DNA of 64,000 nt. Origin: Flavobacterium sp. 1355 (lineage in GTDB: Bacteria; Bacteroidota; Bacteroidia; Flavobacteriales; Flavobacteriaceae). The notes below the pieces were generated by a model. The model was not told where the DNA came from. It saw only the letters and a program-made list of their open reading frames with translations, and did no database searches. Shown in pieces: positions 35,190 through 44,324 of the stretch (its first letter is position 1; every line of letters starts with the position of its first letter). The position numbers and the translations under genes were made by a program. The stretch spans positions 1 to 64,000 of the forward strand of contig NZ_JAFICC010000006.1 of NCBI RefSeq assembly GCF_017833415.1, written 5' to 3'.

Positions 35190-36800
35190 ATGAAAACGAT
35201 GAAAAAATATATAAAATTATTAGCAGTTTCAAGCTTGTTTATTTTAGGAGCTTGTTCTGATGATTTTCTGGATACTGAATCCTCTACAAACAAGGACGAA
35301 AGTAATTTTTACAAAACGCCGGATGATGCTTATGAAGGATTGGTAGCGATTTATGATGTCTTACAGCGCGAAGCTTACGGAGGACCTTTATTAATAAGTG
35401 AACAAGCATCTGATAATTGTTTTGGGGGATACGGAACTGCCGATGCACAGTCAGACATTGAATGGGACCGCTTTTTATATGTAACCAATAAAGACATGAA
35501 TTCTGATGTATGGAAATTTGCATACTTAGGAATTTACAGAGCTAATATTTTACTTCAGAATCTTGACAAAATAAATTGGGGAGCTAATACGGCTTTAAAA
35601 ACAAGATATGAGGCAGAAGCTCGTTTTTTGAGAGCACACTTCCACTTTATGGCTGCAAAAATGTTTGGAGATATTGTACCGTTAGATCATACAGTAACAA
35701 CAAGCGAATTTTTATTGCCAAGACAGCCAGCTGAGGTTACTTATGCTTTAATTGCAAACGATTTGAAATTTGCAGCAGATAATTTAGGTCCAGAAAACTA
35801 CTCACAAACAGGAAACGCAAATTACGGACGTATTACAAAATGGGCTGCAGAAGCTTATTTGGCAAGAACATTTTTGTTTTATACTGATTATTATGAAAAA
35901 CCTGATTTAGCAGGTGTTGTAAACAAAGCACAGGCTATTACTTACATCAACGATGCAGTATCAAATAGCGGACACGGATTAGTTGCTGATTTTGCTAATC
36001 TTTGGTTAGCGGCTTCTTTTGAAAAATTTGCCGGAGAAGATAATACAGAAATGGTTTGGGCTGTTCGTTTTAACGGTTCAGGAAAAGGAGATTGGGGTCT
36101 AAATGAAGGTAATCGTTTTCAGGTAAATATTGCACCGCGTGGAGGTAACATCGGACCATACGCTACAGGCTGGGGAGGTGCAACGGTGAATCCTGATTTG
36201 TATGACGCCTATAAAGCTGGTGATACACGAAGAGATGCTACAATCATAAGTTATAATACAGAAACTTATAAAGGAAATCCTTTAAATTTTGATCCGCAGG
36301 CAAGAGATCAACGTCAATACACAGGATATTCATGGAAAAAATATTGCCCAATTACCAATGAGGCAGGAGTTGCTATTGTTGAAGCAAATGGAGGAAATTT
36401 CCAAATCGATAACTATCAGGATTATGCAGTAATTCGTTTTGCAGATGTATTACTTATGGCTGCCGAATTAAATTTAGATACAAATCCTACTTTGGCCTTA
36501 GCAGATTTAAACAGAGTTCGCGACAGAGCTTTTAAAGATACGGCACACAGAGTTTTAGCTGGTGATTTTAATAAGAAAATAATCATGGAAGAACGCCGTT
36601 TAGAGTTAGCTCTTGAAGGACAGCGTTATTTCGATTTAATCAGACAAGATATGACAACTGCTAAAACTGCAATAGATAAAACCGGAACTACTCAATTTGA
36701 TGTAACTTTTAGAACCGAAACATTGGGTTGGTTCCCGTTACCGCAATCGCAAATAGTACTTTCAAACGGAACGATTAAACAAAATCCAGGTTGGAACTAA
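35190..36800 (+). CDS. SusD/RagB-family surface glycan-binding lipoprotein
   Basis: This 536-residue lipoprotein has a lipobox at LFILGACSDD and the SusD N-terminal pattern FLDTESSTNKDESNFYKTPDDA. TPR-like helices follow (RYEAEARFLRAHFHFMAAKMFGD in parts) and the family C-terminus EERRLELALEGQRYFDLIR, ending LPQSQIVLSNGTIKQNPGW. It caps the SusC barrel and binds the glycan at the cell surface. Translation is probably coupled to SusC, as the gap is 3 bases. Confidence 0.96.
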   Translation: MKTMKKYIKLLAVSSLFILGACSDDFLDTESSTNKDESNFYKTPDDAYEGLVAIYDVLQREAYGGPLLISEQASDNCFGGYGTADAQSDIEWDRFLYVTNKDMNSDVWKFAYLGIYRANILLQNLDKINWGANTALKTRYEAEARFLRAHFHFMAAKMFGDIVPLDHTVTTSEFLLPRQPAEVTYALIANDLKFAADNLGPENYSQTGNANYGRITKWAAEAYLARTFLFYTDYYEKPDLAGVVNKAQAITYINDAVSNSGHGLVADFANLWLAASFEKFAGEDNTEMVWAVRFNGSGKGDWGLNEGNRFQVNIAPRGGNIGPYATGWGGATVNPDLYDAYKAGDTRRDATIISYNTETYKGNPLNFDPQARDQRQYTGYSWKKYCPITNEAGVAIVEANGGNFQIDNYQDYAVIRFADVLLMAAELNLDTNPTLALADLNRVRDRAFKDTAHRVLAGDFNKKIIMEERRLELALEGQRYFDLIRQDMTTAKTAIDKTGTTQFDVTFRTETLGWFPLPQSQIVLSNGTIKQNPGWN

Positions 36801-36817
36801 CTAAAAAACTAATGATT

Positions 36818-37675
36818 ATGAAACGTATATTATATATATTAATAGCTTCAATAACCGTAGGTTCATCATTATTTTCATGTGAGCCTGTTGAAGATCGCGA
36901 AAGTTTAGACGCCATTACATTAACTCCTGAAAACACAAAATTTTCAGTTACTCAAAATCCGGCAAATGATCACGAAGTAATTCTCAAAAATGAAGATCCG
37001 AACGTAATTCCGTACTGGAAATATTTTGATAGTAAAGGAAATGAATTAGGACATTCTAACAAAAGCGATGATAAAATAGTATTTCCTTTCGGAGGAACTT
37101 ATAAGGTTTATTACACTGCCTATACAAGAGGAGGTGCCGTAGATGCATCAGCTCCAGTATCGGTTACCGTTGCAAAAAATGACGAAACCTATTTCAGTGA
37201 TCCTAAATGGGCAATGCTTACAAATGGAGCCGCTGGTAAAACATGGGTTTTAGATATGGCAAGCCCTATAGGCTGGGGAGGTTTAGACTTTCCTTCTGAT
37301 AAAGGAGATAACTGGAACTGGTATCCTGATTATGCAAGCAATTCATGGGTTATGCCTAATAAAGATTGGGGAGAAATGCGTTTTGATCTTGCAGGAGGAT
37401 ATAATGTTACAGTAAAACAAACCGCTCAGGCAACAGATGAACAAACGACTAAAGCCGGACTATTTGCATTTGATATGGTAAATAATAAAATGTCGTTTTT
37501 AAATGGTGCAGAATTGCTTTATGGAGGTAATTATTATCCGGATGTAAGCAATTGGTCAAGTTTAAAAGTAATCGAACTTACCGCGACTTCATTACGTTTA
37601 TCAGTATTACGCGATCAAAGTAGAACTGGCGAAGGAAAAGCACAAATTATTTTCCACTACAAACCAAAGCCATAA
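36818..37675 (+). CDS. Surface lipoprotein following SusD, probable surface glycan-binding protein
   Basis: This 285-residue protein starts at ATG 36818 (MKRILYILIAS), which puts a lipobox cysteine at residue 21 (SLFSC). Residues of about 30-115 form a PKD/Ig-like beta domain (KIVFPFGGTYKVYYTAYTRGG). The rest has TNGAAGKTWVLDMASPIGWGG and WNWYPDY, aromatic-rich stretches common in carbohydrate-binding surfaces. In Sus-type loci the gene after susD often codes for such a binding protein. There is no catalytic motif. It closes the SusCD transcript, since a strong hairpin follows. Confidence 0.8.
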   Translation: MKRILYILIASITVGSSLFSCEPVEDRESLDAITLTPENTKFSVTQNPANDHEVILKNEDPNVIPYWKYFDSKGNELGHSNKSDDKIVFPFGGTYKVYYTAYTRGGAVDASAPVSVTVAKNDETYFSDPKWAMLTNGAAGKTWVLDMASPIGWGGLDFPSDKGDNWNWYPDYASNSWVMPNKDWGEMRFDLAGGYNVTVKQTAQATDEQTTKAGLFAFDMVNNKMSFLNGAELLYGGNYYPDVSNWSSLKVIELTATSLRLSVLRDQSRTGEGKAQIIFHYKPKP

Positions 37676-37688
37676 TTATTTAATTCTA

Positions 37689-37748
37689 AAGTCTCAGTTT
37701 TAAAAACATTTAATGTTCTTTAAGACTGAGACTTAAATTATTTTTTTT
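37689..37748 (+). terminator. Terminator after the xylB-xylA-susCD transcript
   Basis: AAGTCTCAGT (37689-37698) pairs with ACTGAGACTT (37725-37734) and a long T run follows at about 37739-37748. Confidence 0.8.
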
Positions 37749-37810
37749 AGAAATAAAGCAGCCGTTTTTATTTTCTATCTTCAATTTCCCAAAACAAAAA
37801 AATAGTACCA

Positions 37811-40297
37811 ATGCACAAAAGAAAGAATTTACGCAGTCCACTTTCCTTAATAACATTAGTAGCAATAATATTTTTTGGCTCCTGCACCAAAAAAGGCGAC
37901 CCTTTTGTAAACCGAAAAGTTTCTTTTAATGCAAATTGGAGTTTTCACTTAAACGACAGTATTGCAGATAAAGACACAATAGGAACTTCAACAAAATGGA
38001 GAACGCTAAATGTACCGCATGATTGGAGCATTGAAGGTGAATTTGATGAAAAAAGCCCTGCCGGATATGGAGGAGGATCACTTAATGGTGGTCTTGGATG
38101 GTACAAAAAAACATTTAAAGTAGCTGCTCAAGACAGTACAAAAATTACATCAATAACTTTTGACGGTGTTTACAAAAACAGCGAAGTCTGGATAAACGGA
38201 CATTATTTAGGAAAACGTCCAAACGGATATATAGGTTTTCAATATGATATGTCACCATATTTGAATTATGGGGATAAAAACAACGAGATAATTGTTAAGG
38301 TTGACAATTCAAAACAACCAAATTCACGCTGGTATTCAGGTTCAGGAATTTTTAGAAATGTCTGGATAGAAACCACAGATAAATTGCACATTGAAAATTG
38401 GGGAACATATGTTACAACCCCAAAAGTTACAACTGAAAGTGCTTTAGTGAATATTGAAACCCGTATTCAGAACGAGCATTCAGAATCAAAAAAATTAAAA
38501 TTAGTAACCACTATTTATAAAGAAGATACAAAGGTAACATCTGCCACTCAATATATAACTCTTACTCCAAAAAGCGGTACATTATTAAATGTAAAAGCAC
38601 AAGTTGAATCACCAGTTTTATGGTCAGTTGAAAAACCTGAATTGTATACAGCAGTTACAGAAATTTCGGTAAATGATAAAATTGTAGATCAATACAAAAC
38701 CAATTTCGGAATCAGGGATTTTAAGTTTGATTTGAATAAAGGTTTTATTTTGAATGGAAAACAAGTCAAAATAAAAGGAGTTTGTATGCACCACGATTTA
38801 GGGCCGTTAGGTTCTGCAATCAACACACGCGCAATCGAACGCCAGTTGGAAATACTGAAAGAAATGGGCGTAAACGGAATCAGAACATCTCATAATCCTC
38901 CTGCTCCGGAACTTCTTGACCTTTGTGATAAAATGGGTTTCATTGTCATGGATGAAGCTTTTGACATGTGGAAACAAAACAAAACCAAATACGATTACGC
39001 AAACGATTGGGACAAATGGCATAAAAAAGATTTAACAGATCAATTGCGTCGTGACCGTAACCACCCAAGTATTTTTATATGGAGTATCGGAAACGAAATT
39101 CCGGAACAATGGAGTGAAACAGGTGTTGAAATCGCAAAAGAATTGGCTGCAATTGTACGCCTGAATGATAAAACGCGACCGCTTACTGCGGGGATGAACC
39201 CACCGGTAAACATGAATATTGATGAGGTAACGTTACAATTCGAAAAAAAGAATGTTCAGTTTAATGCCATTGCAAAATCGGGAGTTTTAGATCTTATCGG
39301 GTACAATTATGCCCATCAGACTTATGAGCATCATCAAAAAAATTTCCCTGACAAACCATTTATCGCAACAGAAACTACTTCAGGGTTACAAACACGCGGT
39401 TATTATGATGCCGTTTCAGATACCATAAAAAAATGGCCGGTAAGATGGGATCTTAAATTTACCGGAGGAAATCCCGGTAATACCGTTTCAGCTTATGATC
39501 AGGTGCAGGCGCCGTGGGGCTCTACTCACGAAGCAACCTGGAAAATAATTAAAAAGCATGATTTCCTTTCCGGAATGTACATTTGGACAGGTTTCGATTA
39601 TATCGGAGAACCAACTCCATACGAATGGCCATCAGTAAGTTCCTATTTCGGAATTGTAGATATAGCCGGTTTCCCGAAAGACGTATATTATATGTACCAA
39701 AGTGAGTGGACAGACAAAACCGTACTGCACATTTTTCCGCACTGGAACTGGAAAGCGGGTCAAACCGTAGATGTTTGGGCTTATTATAATAACGCAGATG
39801 AAGTTGAACTTTTCCTTAACGGAAAATCAGTTGGAGTTCGCAGTAAAAAAGGAGAAGATTTGCATGTAATGTGGAGAATCCCTTTCAAGCCGGGAACTTT
39901 AAAAGCAGTTTCCCGTAAAAATGGAAAAACAGTTTTAGAAACCGAAATCAAAACAGCCGGGAACCCATCACAACTAAAACTGACAGCAGACAGAAGTACC
40001 ATAAAAGCAGATGAAAATGATTTGTCTTTTGTAACTGTAGATATTTTGGATGAAAAAGGAACTCTGGTACCAAATGCAAATAATGAAATCAGTTTTTCAT
40101 TAAAAGGAAACGGAAAAATTGTTGGGGTTTCAAGTGGAGATCCTGTTAGTCACGAATCCTTTAAAGGAGCAAAACATACGGCACTTAACGGAAAATGCCT
40201 GGTAGTTATTCAGTCTGGCGATAAAAGCGGTAGATTAGAATTAACTGCGAAGGCAAACGGATTAAAACCATCTACAATTATAATTACAACAGAATAA
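37811..40297 (+). CDS. Glycoside hydrolase family 2 protein, probable beta-galactosidase
   Basis: This 828-residue exported lipoprotein (lipobox IIFFGSC) has the GH2 N-terminal sugar-binding domain (LNVPHDWSIEGEF ... GVYKNSEVWINGHYLG), Ig-like domains and a TIM barrel. The acid/base is E429 (IWSIGNEIPE) and the nucleophile E521 (IATETTSG). C-terminal DUF4982-like and Ig-like domains follow (GQTVDVWAYYNNADEVELFLNG in parts). GH2 includes beta-galactosidase, beta-mannosidase and beta-glucuronidase; galactosidase is likeliest by architecture. It sits in the pentose/glycan locus. Confidence 0.9.
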   Translation: MHKRKNLRSPLSLITLVAIIFFGSCTKKGDPFVNRKVSFNANWSFHLNDSIADKDTIGTSTKWRTLNVPHDWSIEGEFDEKSPAGYGGGSLNGGLGWYKKTFKVAAQDSTKITSITFDGVYKNSEVWINGHYLGKRPNGYIGFQYDMSPYLNYGDKNNEIIVKVDNSKQPNSRWYSGSGIFRNVWIETTDKLHIENWGTYVTTPKVTTESALVNIETRIQNEHSESKKLKLVTTIYKEDTKVTSATQYITLTPKSGTLLNVKAQVESPVLWSVEKPELYTAVTEISVNDKIVDQYKTNFGIRDFKFDLNKGFILNGKQVKIKGVCMHHDLGPLGSAINTRAIERQLEILKEMGVNGIRTSHNPPAPELLDLCDKMGFIVMDEAFDMWKQNKTKYDYANDWDKWHKKDLTDQLRRDRNHPSIFIWSIGNEIPEQWSETGVEIAKELAAIVRLNDKTRPLTAGMNPPVNMNIDEVTLQFEKKNVQFNAIAKSGVLDLIGYNYAHQTYEHHQKNFPDKPFIATETTSGLQTRGYYDAVSDTIKKWPVRWDLKFTGGNPGNTVSAYDQVQAPWGSTHEATWKIIKKHDFLSGMYIWTGFDYIGEPTPYEWPSVSSYFGIVDIAGFPKDVYYMYQSEWTDKTVLHIFPHWNWKAGQTVDVWAYYNNADEVELFLNGKSVGVRSKKGEDLHVMWRIPFKPGTLKAVSRKNGKTVLETEIKTAGNPSQLKLTADRSTIKADENDLSFVTVDILDEKGTLVPNANNEISFSLKGNGKIVGVSSGDPVSHESFKGAKHTALNGKCLVVIQSGDKSGRLELTAKANGLKPSTIIITTE

Positions 40298-40325
40298 ATC
40301 TGGTATCAGTAAATGAAGTTTTATT

Positions 40326-41903
40326 ATGAAAATAAATTTAAAACCACTTTTTGTTTTATTAATTCTGGTCAATGGCAATTTGTTTGCGCAAAATGCTATT
40401 GATGCCAGGATTATTAAAGTTGATTATAACAAAACTGCCGGGAAACTCAACACAATGTTCAAAGAATGTGTTGGAGCCGGAAGAGCAAATGAAGGCCTGC
40501 GGGCCGACTGGCAGCAACAACTGGCAATGACCAAAAAAGAATGTGATTTTAAATACATCAGAATGCACGGTTTATTGTCAGATGACATGGCCGTTTACAG
40601 AGAAGACGCAAAAGGCAACCCGGAATATAATTATCAATATATCGATGTTTTGTATGATTTTCTTCTGAGTATCAAAGTAAAACCTTTTGTGGAGTTGGGT
40701 TTTATGCCATCGGCAATGGCCAGTGGAAAAGAAACCATTTTTTGGTGGAAAGGTAATGTTACGCCTCCAAAAGATTATAAAAAATGGGAAGATTTAATTA
40801 GAAACCTTACGCAGCACTTTACAGAACGTTACGGAGCCGATGAAGTAAAAACCTGGTATTTTGAAGTTTGGAACGAACCAAATTTATCACCTGGCTTCTG
40901 GACTGGAACGCAGGCAGAATATTTTAAATTATATGAACATGCAGCGCGTGGTATAAAAAGCGTAAATCCAGCCTATAAAGTAGGAGGCCCCGCAACAGCA
41001 GGAGCAGCCTGGGTACCCGAAACAATTGAGTTTTGTGCCAAAAACAAAGTGCCTCTGGATTTTATTTCGACACACACCTATGGAGTAAATCAAGGATATT
41101 TAGACGAATTCGGAATTTCCGGAACCGTATTGAGTCCGGATGACAATAGTGTAAGCGGTGATGTTCTTAACTCGCGTAAGCAAATAACCAATTCGGCTAT
41201 GCCAAATCTTGAACTGCATTATACAGAGTGGAGTTCGTCTTATACACCTGCAGACCCAATTCATGACAGTTACCATTCGGCAGCTTATATATTGCATAAA
41301 TTAAAACAAAGCGGGAATGCAGCCAACTCAATGTCTTATTGGGTTTTTACGGATATTTTTGAGGAACCGGGACCAAGATTTACACCGTTTCATGGCGGAT
41401 TTGGTTTATTAAACACGCAGGGAATCAAAAAACCCGCTTATTTCTCTTATTCATTTATGAACAAATTAGGCGATACAGAACTTCAAAACAAAGATACTTC
41501 TTCTTGGGCGGCTAAGAATAAAAATGGCGATGTCCAATTATTATTCTGGGACTTTACCAATACGCATCCGGGAGCAAAAGTCTGGAACCAGACCTATTAT
41601 GTTCAGGATCTTCCATCCAAAGAAAAAGGAAAAGTAAAAATTGAAGTTGACGGATTGCAAAAAGGAAAATATGTTGTAGAAATTTACAAGGTGGGTTATA
41701 AAGTAAATGATGCGTATGCAGCTTATCTGGCTTTGAACAAGCCAAGTCAGTTAACAATCCAGCAGGTAAATACAATCAAAACAAAAAATAACGGTGCACC
41801 TATTATAACAGAGAAAATCACTGTTGATGCCAAAGGAACTTTTAACAGGGAATTTAAAATCAATGAAAATGATGTTATCCTGGTAAATCTTATCAGACAA
41901 TAA
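40326..41903 (+). CDS. Glycoside hydrolase family 39 protein, probable beta-xylosidase
   Basis: This 525-residue protein has a signal peptide (VNGNLFAQ) and a GH39 TIM barrel. The acid/base is E184 (YFEVWNEPN) and the nucleophile E301 (HYTEWSSSY). The GH39 motif RMHGLLSDDMAVY lies near residue 79, and FGLLNTQGIKKPAYF and a C-terminal beta domain follow. The family mostly removes xylose from xylo-oligosaccharides, which suits the xylA-xylB genes upstream. It is 28 bases after the GH2 gene and probably in the same operon. Confidence 0.9.
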   Translation: MKINLKPLFVLLILVNGNLFAQNAIDARIIKVDYNKTAGKLNTMFKECVGAGRANEGLRADWQQQLAMTKKECDFKYIRMHGLLSDDMAVYREDAKGNPEYNYQYIDVLYDFLLSIKVKPFVELGFMPSAMASGKETIFWWKGNVTPPKDYKKWEDLIRNLTQHFTERYGADEVKTWYFEVWNEPNLSPGFWTGTQAEYFKLYEHAARGIKSVNPAYKVGGPATAGAAWVPETIEFCAKNKVPLDFISTHTYGVNQGYLDEFGISGTVLSPDDNSVSGDVLNSRKQITNSAMPNLELHYTEWSSSYTPADPIHDSYHSAAYILHKLKQSGNAANSMSYWVFTDIFEEPGPRFTPFHGGFGLLNTQGIKKPAYFSYSFMNKLGDTELQNKDTSSWAAKNKNGDVQLLFWDFTNTHPGAKVWNQTYYVQDLPSKEKGKVKIEVDGLQKGKYVVEIYKVGYKVNDAYAAYLALNKPSQLTIQQVNTIKTKNNGAPIITEKITVDAKGTFNREFKINENDVILVNLIRQ

Positions 41904-42000
41904 TTTTAAAACATACAGAATAACCATAAACAATTTAATAACCAGAATACAAGATTGCTGTGAGGATAAAAATCTTTAATTCTAAAACTACTATTTATCT

Positions 42001-44238
42001 ATGAAAAACAAAATGATATATCTTTCAGCAGCTATGGCTTTTGTGTTTTTTACTGCATGTAAAAACGACACTCAGAGCACAGTTAATGATTCGGCTCAGA
42101 CAGAAGAATACCAGGGAAAAGAAATTAGTACCGAACATGATGCAGAAATTGATAAGCTAATTTCTCAAATGACAATTGAGGAAAAAATAGGAATGTTACA
42201 CGGTAATAGTATGTTTAGCAATGGAGGTGTAAAACGTCTTGGAATTCCGGAACTAAAAATGGCAGACGGACCATTGGGAGTTCGTGAAGAAATTTCGCGT
42301 GACAACTGGGCACCTGCAGGGCTAACAAATGATTTTGCTACTTATTATCCGGCCGGAGGCGGTTTGGCCGCAACCTGGAATACCGAAATGGCGCATACTT
42401 TTGGAAATAGTTTAGGAGAAGAATTACGCGCAAGAGATAAAGACATGCTGCTTTCGCCAGCCATCAATATGGTAAGAACCCCACTTGGAGGAAGAACTTA
42501 CGAATACATGTCTGAAGATCCGTTTTTGAACAAGAAAATTGCCGTGCCTTTGATTGTTGGTTTACAGGAAAAAGATGTTATGGCCTGCGTAAAACATTAC
42601 GCGGCAAATAATCAGGAAACAAATCGTGATTTTGTAGACGTTCAGATAGATGAGCGTGCACTTCGTGAAATTTATTTACCGGCTTTTGAAGCATCAGTAA
42701 AAGAAGCAAAATCATATTCGATTATGGGTGCTTACAACAAATTCAGAGGCGAATATTTGTGTGAGAATGATTATATGCTGAATAAAATTCTTCGTGACGA
42801 ATGGGGATTTAAAGGAATTGTAGTTTCAGATTGGGCTGCGGTTCATTCAACAGGAAAATCTTTAAAAAATGGTTTAGATATTGAAATGGGAACTCCAAAA
42901 CCGTTCAACGAATTTTTCTTAGCAGATAAATTGATTGCGGCAGTTAAATCTGGTGAAGTTTCAGAAAAAGAAATTGATCTGCATGTAAAACGTATTCTAC
43001 GTGTTTTATTTCAGGTTAAAGCAATGGGGGGCGGAACACGTGCAAAAGGAAGCATTGCGACAGAAGCACATTATCAGGATGCCTACAAAATTGCGGCTGA
43101 ATCTGTAGTTTTATTAAAAAATGAAAATAATGCACTTCCGTTAAAACTGGATGGAGTAAAATCTATTGCCGTAATCGGAAACAATGCTACTAAGAAAAAT
43201 GCATTAGGCGGGTTTGGTGCGGGTGTAAAAACCAAAAGAGAAGTTACACCTCTTGAAGGTTTGAAAAACAGACTTCCATCCTCAATCAAAATTAATTACG
43301 CAGAAGGCTATTTGGAACGTTATGAAGAAAAAAACAAAGGAAACTTAGGAAATATTACTTCAACAGGCCCGGTAACTATCGATCAATTAGATCCTGCAAA
43401 AGTTCAGGAAGCAGTAGAAGCAGCAAAAAAATCTGATGTAGCCATCATTTTTGCAGGCTCAAACCGCGATTACGAAACAGAAGCTTCAGACCGTAGAGAT
43501 TTACACTTACCATTTGGTCAGGAAGAATTAATCAAAAAAGTATTAGCCGTTAACCCAAAAACAATTGTGGTTATGATTGCAGGAGCACCTTTTGATGTTA
43601 ATGAAGTAAGCAAAAAAACGTCAGCTTTAGTATGGAGTTGGTTTAATGGTTCAGAGGGAGGAAATGCTTTGGCAGACGTCTTGTTAGGAAAAGTAAACCC
43701 GTCAGGAAAATTACCATGGACAATGCCTAAAAACATTATGGACTCTCCCGCACATGCTACAAACAGTTTCCCAGGTGGAAAAACCGTTAATTATGCAGAA
43801 GGAATTTTGATAGGATACCGTTGGTTTGATACTAAAAATATAGCGCCATTATACCCTTTTGGATATGGATTATCCTATACCACTTTTGCATTTGAAAATG
43901 CAAAAACCGATAAAACATCATATGCGCAAAGCGACGTTATAGAAGTGTCTGTTGAGGTAAAAAACACAGGAAAAACAGACGGAAAAGAAGTAGTGCAATT
44001 GTACACTTCTAAACCAGATTCTAAAATTACGCGCGCGGCACAGGAACTAAAAGGATTCAAAAAAACAGATGTAAAAGCAGGAAACTCAAATACAGTTACA
44101 ATAAAAGTTCCTGTAAAGGAATTGGCTTACTATGACGTTGCAGCAAAAAAATGGACAGTTGAACCAGGGAAATATACTTTGAAAATTGGAACCTCGTCCA
44201 GAGATATCAAAAAAGAAATTCAGATAACAGTTAAATAA
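42001..44238 (+). CDS. bglX: Glycoside hydrolase family 3 protein, probable beta-glucosidase
   Basis: This 745-residue lipoprotein (FFTACKND) has the GH3 (alpha/beta)8 domain with nucleophile D277 in VVSDWAAVHST and substrate residues ACVKHYAANNQE. The (alpha/beta)6 sandwich domain (AVIFAGSNRDYETEASDR) and a fibronectin III-like C-terminal domain (VVQLYTSKPDSKI...LKGF) follow. It resembles periplasmic BglX-type beta-glucosidases, which trim glucose or xylose from oligosaccharides. It continues the hydrolase gene series after a 97-bp gap with no obvious terminator. Confidence 0.93.
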   Translation: MKNKMIYLSAAMAFVFFTACKNDTQSTVNDSAQTEEYQGKEISTEHDAEIDKLISQMTIEEKIGMLHGNSMFSNGGVKRLGIPELKMADGPLGVREEISRDNWAPAGLTNDFATYYPAGGGLAATWNTEMAHTFGNSLGEELRARDKDMLLSPAINMVRTPLGGRTYEYMSEDPFLNKKIAVPLIVGLQEKDVMACVKHYAANNQETNRDFVDVQIDERALREIYLPAFEASVKEAKSYSIMGAYNKFRGEYLCENDYMLNKILRDEWGFKGIVVSDWAAVHSTGKSLKNGLDIEMGTPKPFNEFFLADKLIAAVKSGEVSEKEIDLHVKRILRVLFQVKAMGGGTRAKGSIATEAHYQDAYKIAAESVVLLKNENNALPLKLDGVKSIAVIGNNATKKNALGGFGAGVKTKREVTPLEGLKNRLPSSIKINYAEGYLERYEEKNKGNLGNITSTGPVTIDQLDPAKVQEAVEAAKKSDVAIIFAGSNRDYETEASDRRDLHLPFGQEELIKKVLAVNPKTIVVMIAGAPFDVNEVSKKTSALVWSWFNGSEGGNALADVLLGKVNPSGKLPWTMPKNIMDSPAHATNSFPGGKTVNYAEGILIGYRWFDTKNIAPLYPFGYGLSYTTFAFENAKTDKTSYAQSDVIEVSVEVKNTGKTDGKEVVQLYTSKPDSKITRAAQELKGFKKTDVKAGNSNTVTIKVPVKELAYYDVAAKKWTVEPGKYTLKIGTSSRDIKKEIQITVK

Positions 44239-44272
44239 CCAAACTGTTCTTTTTGATATATCTACAATAAAT

Positions 44273-44299
44273 AACGCCAGCCTATTAAAAGCTGGCGTT
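44273..44299 (+). terminator. Hairpin between GH3 and GH5 genes
   Basis: A perfect 9-bp stem AACGCCAGC/GCTGGCGTT with a 9-nt loop lacks a T run, so it may be a partial terminator or an mRNA-stability element that sets different expression of the two genes. Confidence 0.5.
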
Positions 44300-44324
44300 G
44301 ATGTTAAAAATTAAACCAAATAAC

